DNA of 8,325 bases, from assembly GCA_022361315.1 (NCBI GenBank), contig JAKSBB010000795.1:1-8325 (forward strand), read 5' to 3'. Made by a program: the position numbers and the translations under genes. Positions 1-7,216 of the stretch are shown here, one piece after another. Source of the stretch: Desulfobacterales bacterium. GTDB lineage: Bacteria; Desulfobacterota; Desulfobacteria; Desulfobacterales; Desulfobacteraceae. A model generated the notes under the pieces. The model was not told the origin of the DNA. It did no database searches and saw only the letters and a list, made by a program, of their open reading frames with translations. The stretch's first letter is position 1. Each line of letters begins with the position of its first letter.

Positions 1-1944
1 CCCGGCGTGACTTACGTATGCAGCGCCAATACGTTCACGCGGTCAGCGGTGAAACTCTTTTCGAGATTCATCGACCAGAAAATTCGTTTTACCGATACCC
101 TGGCCGAAGCGTTCACAGAAATAAATTCAACGGTTCTCCCGCAGCAGCCCCAAGCCAGAAGACTTGTCTCATCCCGGGATATTGAAGAAATCAATGAACT
201 TTGCGGCATGATGCTCTGGCCGGATGAGGAAGTGGATAACCTGGATGTGGTGAACATATCACCGGACAATCCGCTGATTCCTGTTTCCGAAACACTTAAA
301 GTCGTCCAGACCGACCTTGCGGACCTTCGGAAGACCCAGGCCCGTCAGATGAAACATCTTGAACTGGCAAGAAAGGCGGCGGAATCGGCAAGTCAGGCCA
401 AAAGCGAATTTCTGGCCAACATGTCCCATGAAATCAGAACCCCCATGAACGGGGTGATGGGCATGCTGGATGTGCTTAAGGACACCCCCCTTGAAGCCGA
501 CCAGCTGGAATACCTTGAAACCGCCCACCAGAGTGCCAAGTCCCTTCTCGGCATTGTGAACGATATTCTGGATTTCTCAAAAATCGAATCCGGCAAACTG
601 GATGTGGAGCAGGTGAAATTCAACCTGCGTGAACTTCTGGAATCCATCGGCGACGTCATGGCGGTAAAAGCCCATGATTTCGAAGGGGATACCGGCGTGG
701 ATTTCGGCATACTGATGCCGGGCAGCGTCCCGGACCGGATCATCTCCGATCCGGTCCGGCTTCGACAGATTCTCACCAATCTCACCAAGAACGCATTGAC
801 CTTTACCCGGCACGGCGGCGTCCTGATCCGGGTATTTCCGGAGCAGGGTAAACCCACTGCTGAGCATCCGGCCTGTCTGCGATTTGAAGTCATCGATACA
901 GGTATCGGCATCCCCGAGGATAAACTCACCGGCCTGTTTGATCCCTTCACCCAGGTGGATGCCTCAACCACAAGGATTTACGGTGGCACCGGCCTGGGAC
1001 TGGCCATCTCCCGGCAGCTTGTTGAGCTCCTTGGTGGAGAGATTGGTGTGGAGAGCCGATTGAACCGGGGATCCAGATTCTGGTTTACCCTGCCCTATGG
1101 CGTGGTGCCGCAACAGACGGTTTCCGAACCCGCTCTCACCGTTGATTCAGTCCACCTGCTATGTCCTTCCGGCGGCACCCGGGATATTATAGATGCCTAT
1201 CTCTCGGAACGTCAGATTCCCCTCACCATTCTCGGGGACTTTCAGGCGGCCAAAAACATCATTGACTCACCTCCTCCCCGGACGCTCCTTATGCTGGACA
1301 CCAGAGCCCTTCCGGAAAAAGAGCCTGGGATATTTATCCGCCGGGCCGAAACATCTGATCTGCCGGTTGTTATGTTGGTACCGGCCGGTGCTCCGGCAGA
1401 CTGGGACCACAGTGTCTGCACCCATCTGGCCCGCCCGGTGAAACGCGACCCGCTTCTGAACTGCCTGCACAAAGCCGGCGTTACAGATCAATGCACGCCG
1501 GTATCAAAGCCGGCTTCTCAGCCCCCCGGGATTTCCGTAACCGAAAACACGGTTGCACCGCATCTTCAGACGGCGGTGGTATCCATTCTCCTGGCAGAAG
1601 ACAACCTGGTGAACCGGAAAGTGGTGCAAAGCATGCTCCCTGAAAAGTATTATCGGATTACAACGGCTGAAAACGGGGCGGATGCGGTACGCAAATTCAA
1701 ACGTTCGAACTTTGATGTGGTGTTGATGGATGTTCAAATGCCGGTGATGGGGGGACTGGAAGCCACCCGGGAAATAAGGGAGGCCGAAGCAGGCTCCCCC
1801 AAAAGAACCCCGATCATTGCACTCACGGCCAATGCCATGAAAGGAGACCGGGAAAAATGCCTGGCCGCAGGTATGGATGATTACGTGGCCAAACCCTTTG
1901 ATAAAGTTCATCTCATCCGAACCATCCGCATGTATCACTCCTGA
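1..1944 (+). CDS. Hybrid sensor histidine kinase/response regulator, 5' end outside window
   Basis: Autophosphorylating sensor kinase that passes phosphate to its own receiver. The frame is open to the window edge (Pro-Gly codons precede a GTG at 7), so the true start probably lies upstream and the sensor part is cut off. Numbering from the GTG: residues 1-95 match nothing I recognise; about 95-130 is a charged helical linker; HisKA holds the H-box with phospho-acceptor His141 in [11 protein letters not shown]; the HATPase has N-box Asn258/Asn262, G1 box Asp297-Thr-Gly-Ile-Gly and G2 box Gly327-Thr-Gly-Leu-Gly. Residues about 380-490 look like a receiver that lacks the N-terminal acidic pair and has Arg476-Pro in place of Lys-Pro. 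A Pro/Ser-rich linker leads to an intact C-terminal receiver: Glu531-Asp532, phospho-acceptor Asp575, Thr607, Lys629. No membrane segment is visible in this part. It converges on the peptidase gene with only 7 bases between stop codons. Substrate and stimulus are unknown; a phosphorelay through an Hpt protein elsewhere is typical for this architecture. Confidence 0.93.
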   Translation, partial: PGVTYVCSANTFTRSAVKLFSRFIDQKIRFTDTLAEAFTEINSTVLPQQPQARRLVSSRDIEEINELCGMMLWPDEEVDNLDVVNISPDNPLIPVSETLKVVQTDLADLRKTQARQMKHLELARKAAESASQAKSEFLANMSHEIRTPMNGVMGMLDVLKDTPLEADQLEYLETAHQSAKSLLGIVNDILDFSKIESGKLDVEQVKFNLRELLESIGDVMAVKAHDFEGDTGVDFGILMPGSVPDRIISDPVRLRQILTNLTKNALTFTRHGGVLIRVFPEQGKPTAEHPACLRFEVIDTGIGIPEDKLTGLFDPFTQVDASTTRIYGGTGLGLAISRQLVELLGGEIGVESRLNRGSRFWFTLPYGVVPQQTVSEPALTVDSVHLLCPSGGTRDIIDAYLSERQIPLTILGDFQAAKNIIDSPPPRTLLMLDTRALPEKEPGIFIRRAETSDLPVVMLVPAGAPADWDHSVCTHLARPVKRDPLLNCLHKAGVTDQCTPVSKPASQPPGISVTENTVAPHLQTAVVSILLAEDNLVNRKVVQSMLPEKYYRITTAENGADAVRKFKRSNFDVVLMDVQMPVMGGLEATREIREAEAGSPKRTPIIALTANAMKGDREKCLAAGMDDYVAKPFDKVHLIRTIRMYHS

Positions 1945-1951
1945 TCGGAAA

Positions 1952-2920
1952 TTAGATGCCAAACACCTCATTCCGGCTTTTCACACCGGCAAGGCTGTTT
2001 GCATGCTTTACCGCAGATATCACGGCCCGCTCCACAGCGTGCGCCGCCATCAATCCCACCACGGACAGGTCGGCGCCAACCCCACCTGTGGCCATGGTAA
2101 ATATGGTATCACCGTCAAACATGGTGTGGGCCGGGCGCATGGTTCTGGCATAACCGTTCTGGGCCATGGCCGACACCTTGGTGGCCTGGGCCTTGGTGAG
2201 AGACGCATTGGTGGCCACAAGTCCCAAAGTGGTGTTCCCGGAGAAAAGATTTTTCTTTTCCGCGTAGGCCCTGACCATGATCTCCTCGGTGGAGAATAGC
2301 CTTTTCTTATCTGCGTCCAGCGGCCCTGCCAATTGTTCACCGGTATCCGGATCCACCACATCCCCCAGACAATTCACCACCACCAGCGCACCCACCATCA
2401 GTTCTCCGGCCCGAAACGCCCCATGGCCGATCCCCCCCTTCATGGCGGTATCCATACCGAGTATTTTCCCAACCGTTGCACCGGTCCCGGCACCGACGGA
2501 ACCCTGGGGGCAGGTTTCACCCGACGCATTATCACAGGCGAGAATGCCCATGGCCCTGTCCGGCCGTACCCTGTGATCTCCGATGGTCAGGTCGAACAAC
2601 GCTGCACCACAGACAATCGGTACCCGGGTCACCTGAACGTCAAACCCCACCCCGCGGCCTTCCAGCCAGGACATGACACCTGCCGCTGCATCCAGTCCGA
2701 ATGCACTGCCGCCGGCAAGCAATACCCCGTGTCCTTTTTCCACCAGATTCACCGGATCCAGCAGATCGGTTTCCCGGGTGCCGGGGGCACCGCCCCGTAC
2801 ATCCACGCCCATGGTGGCGCCCTGCTCACTGAGAATGACCGTACACCCGGTGCAGGCAACCTCATCCTGGGCATGGCCCACCTTGATACCCGGGATCTCC
2901 ATAAAATCAACAGGGGTCAT
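1952..2920 (-). CDS. P1 family (S58, DmpA/BapA-type) self-processing aminopeptidase
   Basis: 322-residue Ntn-fold-like hydrolase of the family containing DmpA (L-aminopeptidase/D-esterase), beta-aminopeptidase BapA and ThnT. Family-typical stretches are the N-terminal IPGIKVGHAQD, the GVDVRGGAPGTRETDLL segment, the GGSAFGLDAAAGVM segment and a late GNTTLGLVATNA. In DmpA the precursor cuts itself before a Ser that becomes the N-terminal nucleophile. Aligning on the following ATNA/ATDA block puts the equivalent bond between Asn229 and Thr230, giving predicted subunits of about 229 and 93 residues. No signal peptide is seen, so it is probably cytoplasmic. The ATG at 2920 is preceded by AGGA with 7-base spacing. 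A second Met at residue 7 is possible but less well placed. It lies 24 bases after the phosphopantetheinyl transferase gene and is probably last in that operon. The substrate cannot be read from sequence: N-terminal amino acid amides, beta-alanyl peptides, or pantetheine-type amides as in ThnT are all family precedents. Confidence 0.93.
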   Translation of the reverse strand: MTPVDFMEIPGIKVGHAQDEVACTGCTVILSEQGATMGVDVRGGAPGTRETDLLDPVNLVEKGHGVLLAGGSAFGLDAAAGVMSWLEGRGVGFDVQVTRVPIVCGAALFDLTIGDHRVRPDRAMGILACDNASGETCPQGSVGAGTGATVGKILGMDTAMKGGIGHGAFRAGELMVGALVVVNCLGDVVDPDTGEQLAGPLDADKKRLFSTEEIMVRAYAEKKNLFSGNTTLGLVATNASLTKAQATKVSAMAQNGYARTMRPAHTMFDGDTIFTMATGGVGADLSVVGLMAAHAVERAVISAVKHANSLAGVKSRNEVFGI

Positions 2921-2927
2921 AGACTTA

Positions 2928-2931
2928 TCCT
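2928..2931 (-). promoter_or_regulatory. Ribosome binding site of the P1 peptidase
   Basis: AGGA on the minus strand, 7 bases before the ATG at 2920, within the 24-base gap after the phosphopantetheinyl transferase gene. It supports this ATG over the Met at residue 7 and shows the peptidase can be translated independently of the upstream gene. Confidence 0.6.
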
Positions 2932-2944
2932 TTCAACCCGATAT

Positions 2945-3727
2945 TCACTTTTTATCCAACCGCATCTCTTTAAAGGGGGTACAAAAGAACCGGTGCACCT
3001 CAACCGGTGGTGTTCCCTGAATACAGGCGGCAACCATTGCACCCGTACGGGGCTGCCACCGGAAAAACTGCCAGGCCTCCGGACCGGCGCCGCCTGCGGC
3101 TTCCGGGTCATGAAAACGAATCCTTGGCGTGGGGTCTGACAAACAAAAGGAAAATGCATCCAGCGGAATAGAAAGCCCCATGCCCCGCGCCTTGATAAAG
3201 GCCTCTTTCAGGGTCCAGATATCAAAAAAACAGGCTGTTTTATCCTTTTCCGGACAGCCTTCCAGAAACTCGGCCTCCGCCCTGGAGAAAAAACGCCTGG
3301 CAATACTCAGTTCCACCGTTCTTTCCATGCTCTCCACATCCACTCCCACATCCCTGCCAAGGGCCAGGGCGCAAACCACCATCCCCTTGCTGTGGGACAG
3401 GTTGAATCTCAAATCGGGGAGAATGGTGCCGTCGACGGGTGACGGGTTGCCCACAAGGGACGGTTTTCCAAACCGGTTTTCGCGAAACGAAAATGATTCC
3501 GGCGGGTTTCCCGTGCACTCGGATAAAATATAGCGCACCAGGGCTCTGGCCGTTACAGAGAGTTTCCGGTCTTTCTCAAACCGGAAACGATCTGCCTTTT
3601 GCCGTTCATCTTCTGAAAGGACTGACCGGTACTGCGCCATCAACCCGGCGTCCACGTCACTTCCGGCATAAAAAAGGTAAAGTCGGTCCGGTGTCAGCGC
3701 CGGCATCGGAAAATCGATACAATTCAT
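2945..3727 (-). CDS. 4'-phosphopantetheinyl transferase, Sfp/AcpT superfamily
   Basis: Transfers the phosphopantetheine arm of coenzyme A to a conserved Ser of acyl or peptidyl carrier proteins, converting apo to holo form; cytoplasmic and magnesium dependent. The 260-residue length fits the two-lobed Sfp type rather than the short AcpS type. Motifs in order: NRFGKPSL near residue 84, FNLSHS (His112), GVDVE with metal ligands Asp130 and Glu132, and WTLKEAFIKARG with Trp171, Lys174 and Glu175. All catalytic motifs are intact. The start ATG at 3727 overlaps the stop of the AT-like gene (ATGA, 3724-3727), and no Shine-Dalgarno sequence precedes it, so translation probably depends on coupling to that gene. 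The neighbour suggests it serves polyketide, fatty acid or peptide carrier domains. Such a synthase is not in the window, so whether this enzyme is dedicated or general cannot be told. Confidence 0.95.
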   Translation of the reverse strand: MNCIDFPMPALTPDRLYLFYAGSDVDAGLMAQYRSVLSEDERQKADRFRFEKDRKLSVTARALVRYILSECTGNPPESFSFRENRFGKPSLVGNPSPVDGTILPDLRFNLSHSKGMVVCALALGRDVGVDVESMERTVELSIARRFFSRAEAEFLEGCPEKDKTACFFDIWTLKEAFIKARGMGLSIPLDAFSFCLSDPTPRIRFHDPEAAGGAGPEAWQFFRWQPRTGAMVAACIQGTPPVEVHRFFCTPFKEMRLDKK

Positions 3728-4746
3728 TGGGGGATAAGATTCGCTTTTAATTTCGTCAGGTTTCTAAGATCATGGTTGAACAATGTCATCATCCGGTGGG
3801 TGCGGATCTGTTTTCCCAAAAGGGCATTCTGCCGGATAAACCCTGAGGAGTGGCTCCCCGGCCCCAAATCTATCAGGTTTACGATGGGTTTTGAAGACAG
3901 CGGTTCGGCCTGACGGTCCAGTTCCTCTTTCAACGTCTGCAGTGCCCGCCGAAACAAAATAGGCCCCCTGCCGATCTCCCAGAAAAACGAAACATCCGGC
4001 CGGATGACAAAAGAGGCGAGGCAGCAGGAAATCATATCAATGGACGGTCGGTTAAGCCCACCCGCCTCATCTGCAATGGTAGCCACTCTTTTTTTCCACG
4101 CACCGGCGGCCGGATCTATATTCGGTGAATGAAACCCGAACCGGATGGGCAGATGCTGGAATGTTCTCCGTTTTTTTTCAAGGTGCCGGACAGCCCGTGT
4201 GATGCCCGGCAGGTCACCGGAGAGGACGAACTGCCGGGGTGAAATAATACCGGCCAGACTGGTATGGGCATTGAGTTCCGGTTCATTTTCAAATCGCCAG
4301 ATGGCATCAGACACGCCGATCATGGTGCCGGGCGGGCAGCAGATTTCAAGTATATGGGCGTTGTCCACCAGGGCACTGAGGATGGCATGGGGCGGCATCA
4401 CCTCTGCCACTGCCATCGCCACATATTCCCCCAGACTCGCGCCGAAAAGACAATCCGGATAAATACCGGCATCCATAAGCGTCCTGGCCAGGGCATATTG
4501 AACCATAAAGAGGGCCGGATGGGAAACGGTCGTCCGGTCAAGTGGGTCTGCTGTTCCCATTGACGCTGCGTTTCCGGATCCGTACAATGCGTCCACAACG
4601 GATATGGACAGCTTCCGGCGGGGAACCCGGTCCAAATCGTCCATCCATTGTCTGAAAACAGGCTCCGTTTCGTAGAAAGACCGCCCCATACCGGGGTGCT
4701 GGGAACCCTGCCCCGTGAATATGAATATGTTGCGGTATTGTTTCAC
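3724..4746 (-). CDS. AT-like trans-acting acyltransferase/acyl hydrolase (PksD/PedC type)
   Basis: 340-residue stand-alone acyltransferase-fold protein. Seen in sequence: N-terminal FTGQGSQ (residues 10-16), nucleophile elbow GASLGE with Ser104, and FHSP with catalytic His206. The malonyl-carboxylate-binding Arg, 23 residues after the second Gly of the elbow in FabD, is Asn129 here. The His of the usual GHSLGE is Ala103. By memory of Bacillus PksD, the layout matches throughout: SHPALFM...GIYPD before the elbow, FFWE...FRRAL and IDLGPG near the C-terminus, then a final FNHDLRNL-like block. Members of that group (PedC) are acyl hydrolases that remove stalled acyl chains from carrier proteins in trans-AT polyketide synthases. 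Hydrolase or non-malonyl acyltransferase activity is therefore more likely than FabD function, though this is inference. The start is GTG at 4746, with GGAAG 6 bases upstream; no in-frame ATG lies ahead of the GQGSQ motif. It is first in a unit with the phosphopantetheinyl transferase, which it overlaps by 4 bases. Confidence 0.88.
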   Translation of the reverse strand: MKQYRNIFIFTGQGSQHPGMGRSFYETEPVFRQWMDDLDRVPRRKLSISVVDALYGSGNAASMGTADPLDRTTVSHPALFMVQYALARTLMDAGIYPDCLFGASLGEYVAMAVAEVMPPHAILSALVDNAHILEICCPPGTMIGVSDAIWRFENEPELNAHTSLAGIISPRQFVLSGDLPGITRAVRHLEKKRRTFQHLPIRFGFHSPNIDPAAGAWKKRVATIADEAGGLNRPSIDMISCCLASFVIRPDVSFFWEIGRGPILFRRALQTLKEELDRQAEPLSSKPIVNLIDLGPGSHSSGFIRQNALLGKQIRTHRMMTLFNHDLRNLTKLKANLIPQ

Positions 4747-4752
4747 CTCTTT

Positions 4753-4757
4753 CTTCC
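4753..4757 (-). promoter_or_regulatory. Ribosome binding site of the AT-like gene
   Basis: GGAAG on the minus strand, 6 bases before the GTG at 4746. It decides the start because the reading frame has no ATG before the essential GQGSQ motif. A GAGG nearer the start is too close to serve well. Confidence 0.5.
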
Positions 4758-4795
4758 ACCCTTTATCCCGTCATAAACATTGTTCACCGCCAGGC

Positions 4796-4818
4796 ATGGT
4801 ACCACAAATGTGCACCAT
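4796..4818. promoter_or_regulatory. Imperfect dyad, possible operator
   Basis: ATGGT and ACCAT form 5-base inverted arms 13 bases apart; one further symmetric pair lies inside (C at 4802 with G at 4812). The element covers the -10 and spacer of the minus-strand promoter candidate, as a repressor site would. ATGGTA recurs at 4920-4925, on the candidate plus-strand promoter. The symmetry is short and could be chance. Confidence 0.2.
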
Positions 4819-4824
4819 ATCCAA
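4796..4824 (-). promoter_or_regulatory. Candidate promoter of the AT-like/PPTase/peptidase unit
   Basis: On the minus strand, TTGGAT (4824-4819) is followed after 17 bases by TACCAT (4801-4796), which has a TG one base upstream like an extended -10. Match to sigma-70 consensus is weak (3 of 6 and 4 of 6). It lies about 50 bases before the GTG start. A dyad covers its spacer and -10. Confidence 0.25.
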
Positions 4825-4920
4825 TTCATGGATCACGATAAAACCCCGCCGCGAAAAACATAGACTCCGGCCAATTTCGCACCGGCCTTACAAGTAATCA
4901 TGGCAATACCCCCGGTTTGA

Positions 4921-4929
4921 TGGTATAGT
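4921..4929 (+). promoter_or_regulatory. Candidate extended -10 promoter of the membrane hybrid kinase
   Basis: TGGTATAGT fits the extended -10 pattern TGnTATAAT with one mismatch. The -35 position, 17 bases upstream, reads TGGCAA and is poor, as is common for extended -10 promoters. Transcription would begin near 4936, leaving a leader of about 60 bases before the ATG at 4995. Confidence 0.35.
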
Positions 4930-4994
4930 GGTCGTTACGCTGATAACCCCGGCGAAAAATATCCCGACGAAAAAGCCAGTTAGGCACACCTTTA

Positions 4995-7157
4995 ATGAAC
5001 AGAATTAAACGATTTATCACGACATCTACCACGCCTGACCATCTCGGTCCCCAGGACGGTATTCACTACTGGCAGGAACGGGTGCTCTTAACCCTGCTTC
5101 TGAGTGCGTCCTTCTTCGGTGCACTGACCTGGATTCCCAGTGTTTATCTTGCCATCAAAGAAGGCTTAATGGTGGTGGCCATTGCCGATACCCTGGTGCT
5201 CGGATTTGTGGTGTTCCTCTTCTTTAATCCCGGATTGCCGTATACGCTCAGGGCGGTGTCAGTTCCTTTCCTGTCCTATGTTCTGGGGTTGATCCTCCTT
5301 TTTACCCTCGGCCCTTTCGGTGCCGGGCCGGTATGGCTGTTTTTCTTTCCGGTGCTCACGGCCGTACTTCTTGGCCCTAAGTTCTCGGTCTGGGCATTGA
5401 TCGTAAATGCCATCACCGTTTCCGGTGTGGGCTACCTCATCCAGCTCAACCAGACAGAGCTGCTGGCCCAATTCGGATTCAAACCCTGGCACATCGCCTT
5501 TGAGAACCCGGTGATGAAATGGGTGGTGATCAGTGCCAATTTCATGCTGCTGAACATTCTGTCCAGCGTATCGGTGACCATTATCCTCAACGGTCTCCAC
5601 AAATCTGTGATTCAACTGACAGCCTCAGAGAAAAAGCACCGGCAGATTTTCGAAAATATTCTGGATGTTTATTTTGAAATCACCCTTGACGGACAAATAC
5701 TGGAAATTTCGCCGTCAGTGGCCCAGATATCCACATATACCCCGTCAGAACTCCGGTTTGGCTCCATTTCCCAGATCTGTCATGTCCCGGATCAGAGAAA
5801 GCCGCTGGTAAGGCAATTGTTCAAGGAATATCAGGTGAACGGATACGAGCTGGATCTAACGGATAAAACAGGGACCCCGCGGACCTGTTCAATCAATGCC
5901 AGACTGATCAGGGATGCCAAGGGAGAACCCGACCGGATCATCGGTATTCTTCGGGATGTATCGGAACAAAAGGCCATTGCCCGGCGGAAAAAAGAACTGG
6001 AAGAACGGCTCAACCGGTCGCAGAAGATGGAAGCGCTGGGTATGCTTGCCGGCGGTGTGGCCCACGACCTGAACAACGTGCTGTCGGGTATCGTGACCTA
6101 TCCGGAAATCCTCCTGATGGATCAGTCCCCCAATTCGGCCATGGCCCAGAGCCTGAAGGTGATCCATGAATCAGGAATGCGGGCCACGGAAATTGTGCAG
6201 GACCTGCTGACCCTGTCCAGACGGGGCGTGGTAACCCGGGAGGTGGTGGACTTCAACCAGATTGTTACGGATTTCTTAAGGACACCGGAATATGAGAAAA
6301 TTCTGTCTTTTCACCCCAACGTCCGTGTCACCACAGATATAGGCGCCGATTCCCCGTTAATGAAGGGGTCTGCGGTTCATCTCCAGAAAACGGTGATGAA
6401 CCTTGTATCCAACGCTGCCGAAGCCCAGCCCGGCGGGGGGATCATCAGCATAAACACGGAAAACCGTCACCTGAATACACCGGTCAGGGGATATGACCGC
6501 GTCAAACCCGGAGATTATATCGTCCTGTCTGTCACCGATTACGGCCAGGGCATTGCACCGGAGGACCTCAAACGGATATTCGAACCCTTCTTTACCAAAA
6601 AAGTGATGGGACGAAGCGGAACCGGGCTGGGCATGGCAGTGGTATGGGGAACGGTCCAGGATCATGAGGGCTATATTGACGTCACCTCCACCCAGGGACA
6701 AGGGACCCGGTTCGACCTGTATTTCCCCACCTCCCAGGCCCCCCTGGTTCAAAAACCCAGGGCCGTGAACATCAGCGGATTGATGGGCAACGCCGAAAAA
6801 ATCCTCATCGTTGATGACGCCTCCCACCAACGTGAAATCGCCACCACCACCCTGAGGCGCCTGAGATATGAAACCGACGCGGTTGACAGCGGGGAAGCAG
6901 CGGTTGAATACCTGAAAACAAACGACGTGGACCTGGTCCTTTTGGATATGATCATGGATCCGGGCATTGACGGCCTGGAAACCTACCGCCGGATTCTTGA
7001 CATCCGCCCCGGCCAGCGTGCCGTCATTGCCAGCGGTTTTTCCAGAACCCGCCAGGTGAGGGAAGCCATGGAACTGGGTGCCGGCCAATACATCCGAAAA
7101 CCCTACACATTGGAGAAAATCGGAACTGCCGTTAAGAACGAGCTGGAGCGTGGTTAG
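4995..7157 (+). CDS. Membrane hybrid histidine kinase: 6 TM, PAS, HisKA, HATPase, receiver
   Basis: 720-residue sensor kinase of the inner membrane. Six hydrophobic segments lie near residues 30-52, 57-77, 88-105, 111-127, 130-149 and 174-198, and form an N-terminal membrane sensor that I cannot assign to a named family. A PAS domain follows (about 212-325), ending in the usual ILRDVSEQK exit, then a coiled coil. HisKA contains GGVAHDLNN with phospho-acceptor His357, an NtrB-like H-box. The HATPase has Asn473, Asp515 in TDYGQGIAP, and Gly542-Thr-Gly-Leu-Gly. The C-terminal receiver is intact: Asp607/Asp608, phospho-acceptor Asp651, Ser680, Lys702. There is no DNA-binding output, so phosphate probably moves on to an Hpt or separate regulator. 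The ATG at 4995 has only a weak upstream AGG (4982-4984, 10-base spacing). It is divergent from the AT-like operon with a shared 248-base gap, so co-regulation is possible. It converges on the YceI gene. Confidence 0.95.
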   Translation: MNRIKRFITTSTTPDHLGPQDGIHYWQERVLLTLLLSASFFGALTWIPSVYLAIKEGLMVVAIADTLVLGFVVFLFFNPGLPYTLRAVSVPFLSYVLGLILLFTLGPFGAGPVWLFFFPVLTAVLLGPKFSVWALIVNAITVSGVGYLIQLNQTELLAQFGFKPWHIAFENPVMKWVVISANFMLLNILSSVSVTIILNGLHKSVIQLTASEKKHRQIFENILDVYFEITLDGQILEISPSVAQISTYTPSELRFGSISQICHVPDQRKPLVRQLFKEYQVNGYELDLTDKTGTPRTCSINARLIRDAKGEPDRIIGILRDVSEQKAIARRKKELEERLNRSQKMEALGMLAGGVAHDLNNVLSGIVTYPEILLMDQSPNSAMAQSLKVIHESGMRATEIVQDLLTLSRRGVVTREVVDFNQIVTDFLRTPEYEKILSFHPNVRVTTDIGADSPLMKGSAVHLQKTVMNLVSNAAEAQPGGGIISINTENRHLNTPVRGYDRVKPGDYIVLSVTDYGQGIAPEDLKRIFEPFFTKKVMGRSGTGLGMAVVWGTVQDHEGYIDVTSTQGQGTRFDLYFPTSQAPLVQKPRAVNISGLMGNAEKILIVDDASHQREIATTTLRRLRYETDAVDSGEAAVEYLKTNDVDLVLLDMIMDPGIDGLETYRRILDIRPGQRAVIASGFSRTRQVREAMELGAGQYIRKPYTLEKIGTAVKNELERG

Positions 7158-7216
7158 TAAATGACTCCTCAAAAAGGCTAAGCTCCAGAGAGTAGTCAGA
7201 CGGCCCCTTCTCCGGA

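Noticed and set aside
393..971. Minus-strand open frame of 192 codons opposite the first kinase
   Set aside because: Ser/Arg-rich antisense translation of the HisKA and HATPase region, with no recognisable domain.
1945..1951. Terminator between the first kinase and the peptidase
   Set aside because: Only 7 bases separate the two stop codons, so there is no room for a hairpin outside the coding regions, and none was evident at the ends.
2333..3139. Plus-strand open frame of 268 codons opposite the peptidase and phosphopantetheinyl transferase genes
   Set aside because: Its translation is low-complexity, rich in Pro, His, Thr and Gly, with no motif. It is antisense to two clearly recognised genes and so a shadow of their codon bias.
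3724..4746. Annotation as FabD (malonyl-CoA:ACP transacylase of fatty acid synthesis)
   Set aside because: The carboxylate-binding Arg is Asn, the elbow is GASLGE, the C-terminal blocks follow PksD, and no other fab genes are nearby.
4715..4897. 60-codon plus-strand frame in the divergent gap
   Set aside because: It starts inside the AT-like gene on the other strand, has no good ribosome binding site and no recognisable content.
6357..7172. Minus-strand open frame of 271 codons opposite the second kinase
   Set aside because: It lies wholly antisense to the HATPase and receiver of an intact kinase and shows no family signature.
7162..7198. Possible bidirectional terminator between the convergent second kinase and YceI genes
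   Set aside because: Only TGACT/AGTCA pair cleanly across a long bulged loop, with no T-tract on either strand.
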